Shown: positions 1 to 6,454, counted from the stretch's first letter. The stretch: DNA of 7,780 nt from Fumia sp045121595 (GCA_045121595.1 JBGVGI010000085.1:1-7780), one strand, 5' to 3'. A program made the numbers and translations. Notes: generated from the sequence alone by a model not told the origin.

Positions 1-208
1 GCTTTTCGGGGAAGAACTTAAATCCCTCTGCTTCGGAGTGATATCCTATTCTCGGATCAAGCTCACACAGGCGTATCATTTTTTCGGAATTTTCTATTTC
101 CCTGTAAATAATAGTTTCCATTTCGGCAAGTGTTGTGAGAGCATCTGCACTTTCTGTGCCGAGTGCCTCTCTCAAGCGGTAGAAGGAAAGAATATTTCTT
201 CCCGACTT
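1..208. repeat. Left copy of the terminal inverted repeat
   Basis: Bases 1-208 match the reverse complement of 7570-7780. The outermost 141 bases (1-141 against 7640-7780) are identical. Base 142 is C, whereas the other copy reads T on the same strand (A at 7639). Near the inner end the right copy has three extra bases (an extra GGA codon), and similarity stops at about 208. The repeat lies inside the 3' part of the glycoside hydrolase gene. An exact 141-base match fits an assembly k-mer overlap, so the repeat may reflect the assembly graph rather than a real structure. Confidence 0.9.
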
Positions 209-2071
209 CATAAGTAAGCCTATCGCCTCCGAGCAGGCTCTGTGCTCGTCACCGTCAGACAAAGGCAACAGAGCGACACCGCGTCCCCAGGACTCGCTCA
301 TTCTGTCCGCAAGCGTTATAGCCTCATCAAGACTATGGCCCTGGAAAAGGCACTCGCCTATTCTGTCACCGTCGGGCACGTCAGGGAGAAGCCAGGATCG
401 GGGAAGGGGGTTGTTTTTCGGTATAGGTGAAAGCTCCCATACGACACCGTCGTGCATAGGTCCGTAATAGCTGAACATTATATTTGTAGGATAATTTCTG
501 TATCCTCTCTCAAACTCCTCCCAGGCCGCAGAGATAGCGTCTGCCTTTGTTTCGCCATAGAGACGGGCGGCAAGCTCCCGCACGAACGCCGATTTATCGG
601 AGAAGTCCTCAAGGTAGGACAGTTCTGTCGATGCCCTGTTCATAAGCGAGGGGTAGTTTCCGAAATACCAACACTCCATAATACCCGTCACGCCAAGCTC
701 TCTCGCCGTCTTATACTTGTCGAAAAGTATTCCGGGGACGGGGATATATGGCACGGTTGCCATCTCGTGAGATGAGCATACCTGCATTTTAGCGTACGCG
801 CGTTTTCCGCCCTCCGTTGCCTTGCGGGCGGACATAGCAAACATATCGGACGGACCTGGATACGAAAGCCAATAGTCCCAGGCAATTCGTTTTCTGCCGA
901 GCTGGTCGTCAAGTCCTCCGTCCTCAAAGTTCTGCATTATTACTATATCTTCAGGTGTTTTTTCTATGTACTCACAGATGTCGTCGTCAGACCAATATCT
1001 GTGGCCGTAGGTCCAACTGATGAACTCCGCGCCCGTTCCAGCTCTGCGAAGTCCTTCCTTTATCATATCCACGCTGTATGCGAGATTTTCACCTCTTGAA
1101 TACTTTCCACATCTTGGACAGTCCATATATTCGCTGACAGACACGCAGGTGGTAGCTCTCTCACCTGCCGTTATGCTGATGTATCCCGCGAGTTCGGGAA
1201 TTGTCTTGAAAATATACTCAAGACAATAGATAACGTGCTCCCGAGTCTTTTCAATTCTGGGGCAGAAGGGACGCAACGGCATTCCTTCACCACTTTCGTC
1301 GTTAAGACCGAGCATATCACGATAGGGCTCACGCTTTTCCTCTGGCAAGCCTATAGGCTCAATGGCGAAGATATAAACTTTTACACCGTATTTCTTGCAT
1401 CTTTCGACTACGCGACGGAGTTTTTCCATTCTCTTCTGACAGCTTTCCTCGTCACTCGGCATATAGGGAGAGTTGACAAGCTGAGCAAAGCTTGTGTATA
1501 TCCACAAGCCGTTCGTTCCATTGTGCGCCAGACGGCTGAGGTAGTTTTCGGGGTAATAGTCTATCTCGTCAAGCAATTCGTCACCGAATTTCGGAGGGCG
1601 GTTTGTGGGGGAGAAAAATCCTCGCGTTATTCTCCTTGTTATCACACAGTTGCGCACGCATTCACCCAAGGGTAAGAAAGGCCCCTCTCGCTTTATCATT
1701 TCTTCTTCAAGATAGTAGATAGCACGTCGTGCTCCCTCACAGTCGGAGGAATAGACGGTACAAGAGTCACTCTCTGCTACAATAGAGTAGCTCTCTTCTG
1801 AAAATCCGTCCTTGTATTCAATGTTTATGGGATATTTGTCACCATAGACCTCGCACACACGAAGAAAGGTCTCAAAATCACTTGTCGCGCTTTCAATGAC
1901 GTCCATCCACTCGGGATGGCATTTGTTTATATATGCGCCGCCGACATACGCTTCGCCGTCTTTTTTTACCTTTCGCCCAAAGCTTTCGGGAGGGGCGGTG
2001 TGCACGGGAGATTTAAGCCATTCGATAAAGCTCGGCTCAGGCTGGTTGTAGAAAAACTCATCTATACGCAT
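1..2071 (-). CDS. Glycoside-hydrolase-like protein (GH20/GH67-type architecture), 3' end cut by window edge
   Basis: An uninterrupted minus-strand frame of 690 codons starts with ATG at 2071 and runs off the left edge without a stop. The start is supported by a purine-rich AAGGGGG about 11 nt upstream and a good promoter further up. No signal peptide is visible (MRIDEFFYNQ...), so a cytoplasmic enzyme acting on imported or released glycans is likely. Residues about 94-125 (YSIVAE...TVYSSDCEGARRAIYYLEEE) resemble the small alpha/beta N-terminal domain preceding the barrel in GH20 and GH67 enzymes. Residues about 175-480 look like a TIM barrel: NGTNGLWIY (184-192), KYGVKVYIF (227-235), GYISITAGE (296-304, with E304 a candidate catalytic acid), CPRC (318-321), then FEDGG (382-386) and CWYFGNYPS (467-475). 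The last residues, DPRIGYHSEAEGFKFFPEK, suggest only a short C-terminal piece is missing. Family and substrate cannot be assigned by eye; a GH163-like or unclassified hexosaminidase or glucuronidase relative is possible. G+C is clearly higher than in the neighbouring regulator. Confidence 0.72.
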   Translation of the reverse strand, partial: MRIDEFFYNQPEPSFIEWLKSPVHTAPPESFGRKVKKDGEAYVGGAYINKCHPEWMDVIESATSDFETFLRVCEVYGDKYPINIEYKDGFSEESYSIVAESDSCTVYSSDCEGARRAIYYLEEEMIKREGPFLPLGECVRNCVITRRITRGFFSPTNRPPKFGDELLDEIDYYPENYLSRLAHNGTNGLWIYTSFAQLVNSPYMPSDEESCQKRMEKLRRVVERCKKYGVKVYIFAIEPIGLPEEKREPYRDMLGLNDESGEGMPLRPFCPRIEKTREHVIYCLEYIFKTIPELAGYISITAGERATTCVSVSEYMDCPRCGKYSRGENLAYSVDMIKEGLRRAGTGAEFISWTYGHRYWSDDDICEYIEKTPEDIVIMQNFEDGGLDDQLGRKRIAWDYWLSYPGPSDMFAMSARKATEGGKRAYAKMQVCSSHEMATVPYIPVPGILFDKYKTARELGVTGIMECWYFGNYPSLMNRASTELSYLEDFSDKSAFVRELAARLYGETKADAISAAWEEFERGYRNYPTNIMFSYYGPMHDGVVWELSPIPKNNPLPRSWLLPDVPDGDRIGECLFQGHSLDEAITLADRMSESWGRGVALLPLSDGDEHRACSEAIGLLMKSGRNILSFYRLREALGTESADALTTLAEMETIIYREIENSEKMIRLCELDPRIGYHSEAEGFKFFPEK

Positions 2072-2222
2072 TTTGACAGCAACCCCCTTAAACAGTTATT
2101 GCAAACTTTGTTTTGTTATCTTCTTTTTAAAGTGCAAGAGAAAAACCACCTGGTCAAAATCTCTAAAATATGTAATATTTTAGCACTAACATACCTAAAA
2201 GTCAATACAGGCTTATTTTCTG
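2072..2222 (-). promoter_or_regulatory. Promoter and leader of the glycoside hydrolase gene
   Basis: On the minus strand a TTGACT -35 box (2200-2205) and a TAAAAT -10 box (2177-2182) are separated by exactly 17 bases, close to the sigma-A consensus. Transcription would start near 2170, giving a leader of about 100 nt before the ATG at 2071, with the ribosome binding site AAGGGGG close to the start. The leader is AT-rich with no convincing riboswitch fold; a short ACCA/TGGT inverted repeat near 2146-2155 is too small to call. No other gene is seen in this gap. Confidence 0.65.
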
Positions 2223-2229
2223 TATTGAC
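2201..2229. promoter_or_regulatory. Perfect 10-bp inverted repeat over the -35 box (operator candidate)
   Basis: GTCAATACAG (2201-2210) and CTGTATTGAC (2220-2229) are perfect reverse complements separated by 9 bases. The left arm covers most of the -35 box of the minus-strand glycoside hydrolase promoter, so a dimeric repressor bound here would block transcription. The right arm runs into the first bases of the SpoIVB-tail repeat, and the second copy of that repeat lacks the left arm. It could also act as an RNA hairpin. The regulator is unknown. Confidence 0.55.
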
Positions 2230-2352
2230 ACACTTGTGTCGGGAAGCCCTATCATTCAAAACGGCAAACTTGTCGGAGCCATTACCCACGTCTTTGTCAA
2301 CGATCCCACGAGAGGGTATGGCATATTTGCAGAGAATATGATTGCCGAATAA
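2221..2352 (+). pseudogene. SpoIVB peptidase (S55) C-terminal tail fragment, copy 1
   Basis: The plus-strand frame ending with TAA at 2350-2352 encodes IDTLVSGSPIIQNGK followed by LVGAITHVFVNDPTRGYGIF and AENMIAE. This is recognisably the end of SpoIVB, the serine peptidase that triggers pro-sigma-K processing during sporulation; the SGSP motif holds the catalytic serine. Only about 42 residues are present. The histidine and PDZ portions are absent, and an in-frame stop at 2173-2175 lies upstream with no ATG in between (a GTG lies within the match, without a clear ribosome binding site). It is followed directly by a terminator. The piece is about 88% identical at the DNA level to 6468-6597, with differences that are mostly synonymous. 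It cannot be an active protease alone. Confidence 0.75.
2223..2352 (+). repeat. Direct repeat copy 1 (SpoIVB-tail repeat)
   Basis: This 130-bp unit recurs in the same orientation at 6468-6597. The first 42 bases are identical, including a perfect 6-bp-arm palindrome GACACACTTGTGTC at 2227-2240. Identity starts abruptly at TATTGACAC; the sequences upstream are unrelated. Both copies are followed by a strong but different terminator. Together they bracket the regulator and the oxidoreductase operon. Confidence 0.85.
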
Positions 2353-2384
2353 AAAAGCATCCCGATTAATTTCGGGATGCTTTT
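2353..2384. terminator. Two-way intrinsic terminator between SpoIVB tail 1 and the AraC gene
   Basis: GCATCCCGA (2357-2365) pairs with TCGGGATGC (2372-2380) around a 6-base loop, flanked by AAAA and TTTT, so it has a U-tract in both directions. It would stop plus-strand transcription after the SpoIVB tail and minus-strand transcription of the AraC gene. The AraC stop codon (2366-2368) lies in the loop. Confidence 0.85.
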
Positions 2385-3148
2385 GCATATTCAGACGGAC
2401 TTTTCCCTGTGTATAGTTTGAACATTTTTGAAAAATGATAAATGCTGTTATAACCAACGCTAAAAGCTACTTGTTCTACAGATTCATAATCACTGTGCAG
2501 AATTGTTTTTGCTTTTTCTATACGAAAGTTATGAAGATATTTTATTGGAGATATACCGTATACAGACACAAAGGTTTTTCGGAAATATACGGTACTCATC
2601 GCACAAAGTTCAGCCAGTAATTCATTGGTAATATTACTGTCAGAATAATTTTCGGTTATATGCTTTGTTGCTGGTTTTAAAATTGATTGCTTATTTGGAT
2701 GTTGCCGCTCTTGTTTAGCAGATTTAAGTAAAAACAATAAAATTTCATAGAGATAATAATTACATTCAAGTTTGTAGCACGTATTTTTTGTGCTCAGGCT
2801 TTTTTCTATCTTTGAAAAATTATTGATAATCAAGTTATTGTTTTTAATCTCAAAAGACATAATTTCGGGTTCTGCGATATTTCCATCAAACTCAATAATA
2901 ATACATTCACCGGGTTCAACACATTCCCAAGAATAACTGCAACCTTTAGGCAGTATTACAGGATGCAGGCGGTCAGATAAAACTTGTTTATCGCCAACAG
3001 TATAAATCGTTTTTCCTTTTGTTTTTAACACAATAGCCCAACCGTTACGGTTATTTCGATGTGTTGTGATACCGATAGGAGAACTGAGCAGACGGTTTGC
3101 CGAAAAAATTTTAGTTATAGCAAGATTAGAAACAGAATGGATAAACAA
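2366..3148 (-). CDS. AraC-family transcriptional regulator
   Basis: A 260-residue protein with the usual AraC-family length and order. Residues about 10-110 form a beta-rich, cupin-like ligand-sensing part (GWAIVLKTKGKTIYTV, ILPKGCSYSWECVEPGECII). Residues about 160-258 form the double helix-turn-helix: first recognition helix near 173-193 (ITNELLAELCAMSTVYFRK), second near 222-243, with the family signature GYNSIYHFSKMFK...TGKSPSEY at 232-254. The start is TTG at 3148, chosen because GAGGTGA lies 6 nt upstream on the minus strand and the frame has no better start. The gene is divergent from the oxidoreductase operon across a 166-bp gap with symmetric operator-like repeats, so it most likely activates that operon in response to a sugar or similar ligand (inference). 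The last codons KASRN are encoded by a terminator stem. The gene is AT-rich, unlike the glycoside hydrolase to its left. Confidence 0.9.
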   Translation of the reverse strand: MFIHSVSNLAITKIFSANRLLSSPIGITTHRNNRNGWAIVLKTKGKTIYTVGDKQVLSDRLHPVILPKGCSYSWECVEPGECIIIEFDGNIAEPEIMSFEIKNNNLIINNFSKIEKSLSTKNTCYKLECNYYLYEILLFLLKSAKQERQHPNKQSILKPATKHITENYSDSNITNELLAELCAMSTVYFRKTFVSVYGISPIKYLHNFRIEKAKTILHSDYESVEQVAFSVGYNSIYHFSKMFKLYTGKSPSEYAKASRN

Positions 3149-3196
3149 TTAATTCACCTCTATTCATATTTTAGCATAAGAAAGGGCTGTTTGCAA
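3149..3196 (-). promoter_or_regulatory. Promoter and ribosome binding site of the AraC-family gene
   Basis: On the minus strand TTGCAA (3191-3196) and TAAAAT (3168-3173) are spaced by 17 bases, a good sigma-A promoter. The transcript would begin about 10-15 nt before the GAGGTGA ribosome binding site that decides the TTG start at 3148, so the leader is very short. Confidence 0.65.
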
Positions 3197-3205
3197 TATT
3201 TTTTG

Positions 3206-3237
3206 TATCATAATTGATAAAAATATCACAACTGATA
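3206..3237. promoter_or_regulatory. Tandem 18-bp operator units (likely AraC-protein binding sites)
   Basis: TATCA occurs at 3206-3210 and 3224-3228, and TGATA at 3215-3219 and 3233-3237. This gives two copies, in 18-bp register, of TATCA-N4-TGATA; the second extends to ATATCA-N4-TGATAT. The array touches the -35 box of the plus-strand operon promoter and lies just beyond the -35 box of the regulator's own promoter. Position and spacing suit an AraC-type activator that also autoregulates (inference). Confidence 0.55.
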
Positions 3238-3314
3238 TTTACAAGAAAATTTAAAGAAGTTATATTATGTTCGAGGTGAAAATATAAAGAAAATTATATA
3301 GGGGTGTTATTATA
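3238..3314 (+). promoter_or_regulatory. Promoter and ribosome binding site of the oxidoreductase operon
   Basis: TTTACA (3238-3243) and TATATT (3261-3266) are separated by 17 bases. The -35 box is imperfect, as expected for an activator-dependent promoter, and abuts the operator repeats. A leader of about 40 nt follows, with AGGGGTG (3300-3306) as the ribosome binding site for the ATG at 3315. Confidence 0.55.
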
Positions 3315-4310
3315 ATGAAATCAAAAACAATAGTATTTACAAAACCGCAAGCTGCCGAACTCATTGAAAAAGAAATTGGCACTGCCACCGGCGATCGTGT
3401 CAAAGTCAAAATGGAATATACCGTTGTTTCAGGCGGGACCGAAAGAGCCTGTATAATGGGGATGAATAACACATCGCAAAAATTTCCAATGTCTTTAGGA
3501 TATTGCGGTGTTGGATATGTTACAGAAATAGGCGATGAGGTTAAAAATATTAAAATCGGTGACAGAGTACTTGTTTATCACGGAATACATACCGAGTATA
3601 ATATTGTTCCCGAAAGCGATGTAACAAAGGTTGAGGATGAAAACCTCGATTCCCTTGATGCCGCTTTTGTGATAATTGCATCTATGGGACTTGGCGGTGT
3701 AAGAAAGCTTGAACTTGAACTTGGTGAATCTGCTATGGTTATGGGGTTGGGTTTGCTTGGGATTTTCTCTGTTCAGTTTTTAAGACTTAGCGGTGCAAAT
3801 CCTCTGATTGCCGTTGACCTTAACCCTGAACGCAGAAAATTGGCTTTGAAACTTGGTGCTGATTACGCCTTTGACCCTTCCGCTCACGACTTCGTAGATC
3901 AGGTCATTGCGGTTACCAAGGGAAAGGGCGTGCGTGCAACCGTTGAGGTCACGGGTGTTTCTTCCGCTATGAAACAGGCACTTGAATGTGCTTCTTGGAT
4001 GGGACGTATATCCTTGCTCGGTTGTACCCGTGTTTCTGACTGTGCAGTGGATTATTACCAGCAGGTGCACAGACCCGGTGTTAAACTGATAGGCGCACAT
4101 AACTTTGTACGCCCTAAGGTTGAATCATATCCACACCACTGGACGCATCACGATGATTGCCGAGCAATTTTAGATATGATTGTAACTAATCGAATTGATG
4201 TGAAATCAATTATTTCGAGAGTTGTAAAACCCGAAAAAGCTCCCGAAATTTATACAGAACTTTGTAACAATAAAGAATTCCCGATGGGAACGGTATTTGA
4301 TTGGAGATAA
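3315..4310 (+). CDS. MDR-superfamily (zinc-alcohol-dehydrogenase-like) NAD(P)-dependent dehydrogenase lacking zinc ligands
   Basis: A 331-residue medium-chain dehydrogenase/reductase. The N-terminal GroES-like catalytic domain covers about residues 1-130, with VSGGTERA (38-45) and SLGYCGVGYVTEIGDEV (60-76), where catalytic-zinc enzymes usually carry a GHE motif. That motif and the four-cysteine structural zinc loop are both absent, so it probably works without catalytic zinc. The Rossmann domain follows with GLGLLG at 144-149 and acidic VDLN at 167-170, suggesting NAD rather than NADP. A histidine-rich stretch YPHHWTHHDD lies at 272-281. It is the first gene of the operon, starting at ATG 3315 after AGGGGTG, and the next gene begins 4 nt after its stop. 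The likely role is oxidation of a sugar or polyol hydroxyl; the substrate cannot be read from the sequence. The middle of the gene is richer in G+C than both ends. Confidence 0.88.
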   Translation: MKSKTIVFTKPQAAELIEKEIGTATGDRVKVKMEYTVVSGGTERACIMGMNNTSQKFPMSLGYCGVGYVTEIGDEVKNIKIGDRVLVYHGIHTEYNIVPESDVTKVEDENLDSLDAAFVIIASMGLGGVRKLELELGESAMVMGLGLLGIFSVQFLRLSGANPLIAVDLNPERRKLALKLGADYAFDPSAHDFVDQVIAVTKGKGVRATVEVTGVSSAMKQALECASWMGRISLLGCTRVSDCAVDYYQQVHRPGVKLIGAHNFVRPKVESYPHHWTHHDDCRAILDMIVTNRIDVKSIISRVVKPEKAPEIYTELCNNKEFPMGTVFDWR

Positions 4311-4313
4311 GTT

Positions 4314-5297
4314 ATGATTAAAATAGGGCAGATAGGAATAGGTCATAATCATGGCGAAGGAAAGATGCTTGCAGTACAAAAATTCCCTGAGCTTTTTGAG
4401 GTTATAGGTTACGCCGAAGAAAACGAGGTATGGATTGAAAAGCGTGGCAATCTCCCTTGCTATAAGGATTTACCAAGGTTAAGTGTTGAAGAAATCATTG
4501 AAAAGTCAGATGCTATTTTGGTTGAATGTGATGTCTGGAATTTAACAAAAGTTGCCAAGATGTGTGTTGAAGCAGGGAAACACGTTCATATTGATAAGCC
4601 TGCAAGCGGAACGATTTCTGAATTTGAAGAGCTTTTAAATATTGCTAAAGAAAAAAACCTTACTGTTCAAATGGGATATATGTACCGCTATAATTTTGCA
4701 ATTCAAAAGCTTATGGATATGATAAATTCGGGAGAACTTGGTGAAATTTATCAGATAGACGCAGAAATGAGTACATATCATTCCAAGGAATACCGAGAAT
4801 GGCTGAAAAAATTTAAGGGCGGTTCTATGTATATTTTCGGCTCGCACCTTATTGATTTGGTTGTAAGCATTTTAGGCGAACCGAAAAAAGTTTATCCTTT
4901 TATCAAGCAAACCGGATTTGAAGGTGTTTATTCGGATGATAACAACTTTGCTGTTTTGGAGTATGACAAAGCAATTGCAAGAATCACCAATCTTTCCGTA
5001 GAAGTCAATGGTTGGGGAATGAGAAGATTTGCTGTTATGGGAAGTAAAGGTACTGTTGAGATAAAACCGATTGAGCTTAATGTGGAAATGACAAAATCTA
5101 CAACGGATATTGCTTCAAATGCTTATCAGGATATGAAGGAAAAAGTCGATATAAAAGATGTTCCTACCCTTTCACGATATGATGAAATGATGAAGGATTT
5201 TTATAAATCTGTTATAGGTGAAAAAGTAAATCCATATTCCTACGAGCGTGAATTGGCAGTTCAAAAAACTCTATGCAAAGTTGTGGGAGAAAACTGA
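4314..5297 (+). CDS. Gfo/Idh/MocA-family oxidoreductase
   Basis: A 327-residue protein with the standard two-domain layout. The N-terminal Rossmann domain has GQIGIGHNH (5-13) in place of the usual GxGxxG, then HIDKPAS (92-98), the family's EKP-type motif in which the lysine is catalytic. The C-terminal alpha/beta domain starts near 120 (GYMYRYN) and carries GGSMYIFGSHLIDL (169-182), where H178 and D181 match the conserved catalytic histidine and aspartate. These enzymes use NAD(P) to oxidise, reduce or epimerise sugars, inositols and related compounds. The start is ATG 4314, 3 nt after the preceding stop, with GGAG just upstream inside the end of that gene. The pairing with an MDR dehydrogenase is common in sugar and inositol-type catabolic clusters and suggests sequential redox steps on one substrate (inference). 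Confidence 0.92.
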   Translation: MIKIGQIGIGHNHGEGKMLAVQKFPELFEVIGYAEENEVWIEKRGNLPCYKDLPRLSVEEIIEKSDAILVECDVWNLTKVAKMCVEAGKHVHIDKPASGTISEFEELLNIAKEKNLTVQMGYMYRYNFAIQKLMDMINSGELGEIYQIDAEMSTYHSKEYREWLKKFKGGSMYIFGSHLIDLVVSILGEPKKVYPFIKQTGFEGVYSDDNNFAVLEYDKAIARITNLSVEVNGWGMRRFAVMGSKGTVEIKPIELNVEMTKSTTDIASNAYQDMKEKVDIKDVPTLSRYDEMMKDFYKSVIGEKVNPYSYERELAVQKTLCKVVGEN

Positions 5298-5298
5298 T

Positions 5299-5469
5299 AT
5301 GTCAAAGATACTTATAAAAAACGGAAAAGTCTGGGACGGTGAAAAATGTACCGCGGAGGACATTGCAAATCTTGTAGAGTTTTTAGTTTCGGATAAAGCA
5401 AGATTTATAACAGGACAAACATATGTTATTGACGGCGGTCGAACACTCTCTATGAAAGGAACGGACTAA
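5299..5469 (+). pseudogene. Chimeric 56-codon ORF: amidohydrolase N-terminus fused in frame to SDR C-terminus
   Basis: ATG at 5299 follows the preceding stop by 1 nt, with GGGAG at 5284-5288 as ribosome binding site. The first 17 or so residues, MSKILIKNGKVWDGEKC, are typical of the first strand of amidohydrolase-superfamily enzymes (dihydroorotase, D-aminoacylase and deacetylase types). From about residue 18, the sequence TAEDIANLVEFLVSDKARF then ITGQTYVIDGGRTL is the unmistakable C-terminal end of a short-chain dehydrogenase/reductase. Neither half carries an active site: there are no metal-binding HxH, YxxxK or Rossmann glycines. The simplest reading is a large in-frame deletion that removed most of two operon genes (and anything between) and joined the ends near 5347-5352. 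An alternative in-frame ATG at 5248 lies inside the previous gene and is less likely. A small expressed fusion peptide cannot be excluded, as it has its own ribosome binding site and stop. Confidence 0.75.
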
Positions 5470-5470
5470 T

Positions 5471-6454
5471 ATGAAAGCAATGCTTGTAGATAGTAATAAT
5501 AATCTTGTGTGGTCGGATGTTGCAGACCCTATTATAAAAGAGGATGAAGTCCTCGTTAAAATTTATGCTGCAGCGCTTAACCGCGCAGATTTATTACAAA
5601 GAAAAGGTAAATATCCATCGCCAAAGGGTTGTCCCGAATGGATGGGACTTGAAGTTTCGGGTGAAGTAATAGAAATCGGTCAAAAAGTTACGAATTGGAA
5701 AACAGGGGATAAGGTTTGTGCTTTACTCGGTGGCGGCGGTTATGCCGAATTTGTTGCCGTAAAACACGATATGTTGATGCCTATTCCTAAAGGTCTTTCA
5801 ATGGAAGAAGCGGCGGCTTTACCTGAAGCTTATGCAACATCTTATCTTAACCTTTTTATTGAAGGTCATTTAGAAGAAGGGCAAACCGCATTTATCCCCG
5901 CGGGTGCGAGCGGCTTGGCAAGTGTAGCCATCCCTATGGCAAAGGCTTTTGGTGCAAGGGTAATAACTTCGGTTCTATCTGATGGAATTGCAGAAAAAAT
6001 CGCCCCATTGGGAGCGGATATAGTTATTAATTCTACCATACAGGATGTTGCGGAAATTCTCAAAATAGAAGAAGAAAACGGCTCTCCCGTTAACGTATCG
6101 ATGGACTGTCTTTCCGGAGAAACTCTTGGGAAGAGCTTACCGTTTATGGCAAGAGGCGGTTATTGGATTGTAATTTCCACACTTGCAGGAATTGAAACTA
6201 CAGTACAATTAAGACCTTTGCTTACAAAGGGTTTACATTTAGTAGGCTCAATGCTCAGAAATCGCACACCCGAATTTAAGGCATATATTTTAGCAGAACT
6301 GGTAAAAAAGGTATGGCCAAAAATTGAATGCGGCGCTATCAAACCGTCTATCTATAAAATTTTGCCAATTGAAAGAGCAGAAGAAGCACACACTATTTTA
6401 GAACGTGGCGAAAATGTCGGCAAGGTAGTGTTACGAGTTTTCGAAGAAAGCTAA
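5471..6454 (+). CDS. NAD(P)H quinone oxidoreductase, PIG3/zeta-crystallin-like MDR protein
   Basis: A 327-residue medium-chain reductase of the zinc-independent quinone oxidoreductase branch. The N-terminal GroES-like domain carries NRADLLQRKGKYPSPKG (37-53), characteristic of the PIG3 (TP53I3-like) subfamily, then GLEVSGEVIEIG (59-70). The nucleotide-binding domain has AGASGLASVAI (144-154), the glycine-rich loop, followed by GARVITSVLSD (161-171), a pattern compatible with NADPH. No zinc-binding cysteines are in the usual places. The start is ATG 5471, 1 nt after the mini-ORF stop, with AAGGA just upstream, so it is translationally linked to the operon. It ends at TAA 6452-6454, 13 nt before the second SpoIVB-tail repeat. 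It probably reduces an enone or quinone-like intermediate or detoxifies a by-product; its role in the pathway is inference. Confidence 0.9.
   Translation: MKAMLVDSNNNLVWSDVADPIIKEDEVLVKIYAAALNRADLLQRKGKYPSPKGCPEWMGLEVSGEVIEIGQKVTNWKTGDKVCALLGGGGYAEFVAVKHDMLMPIPKGLSMEEAAALPEAYATSYLNLFIEGHLEEGQTAFIPAGASGLASVAIPMAKAFGARVITSVLSDGIAEKIAPLGADIVINSTIQDVAEILKIEEENGSPVNVSMDCLSGETLGKSLPFMARGGYWIVISTLAGIETTVQLRPLLTKGLHLVGSMLRNRTPEFKAYILAELVKKVWPKIECGAIKPSIYKILPIERAEEAHTILERGENVGKVVLRVFEES

Noticed and set aside
242..1675. Several plus-strand open frames of 60-146 codons across the left region
   Set aside because: They lie antisense to the 690-codon glycoside hydrolase frame, have no good ribosome binding sites and give protein-like sequence in no recognisable family.
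2072..2170. Riboswitch in the leader of the glycoside hydrolase gene
   Set aside because: The leader is short and AT-rich, with no multi-helix fold or leader terminator that I could find.
2225..2250. TTGACA at the start of the SpoIVB tails as a plus-strand -35 promoter box
   Set aside because: No acceptable -10 box lies 16-18 bases downstream (TATCAT is 19 bases away), and these bases are explained by the repeat and its coding match.
2116..2457. A 113-codon minus-strand frame overlapping the AraC 3' end and SpoIVB tail
   Set aside because: It crosses the terminator and reads the SpoIVB tail backwards; the AraC and SpoIVB matches explain the same bases better.
3260..3472. Small minus-strand frame in the divergent promoter region
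   Set aside because: It overlaps the start of the dehydrogenase gene antisense and has no supporting start signals or recognisable protein.
5248..5298. Upstream ATG at 5248 as the start of the mini-ORF
   Set aside because: It lies inside the Gfo/Idh/MocA gene, whereas ATG 5299 has a ribosome binding site and the added residues do not match either parent family.
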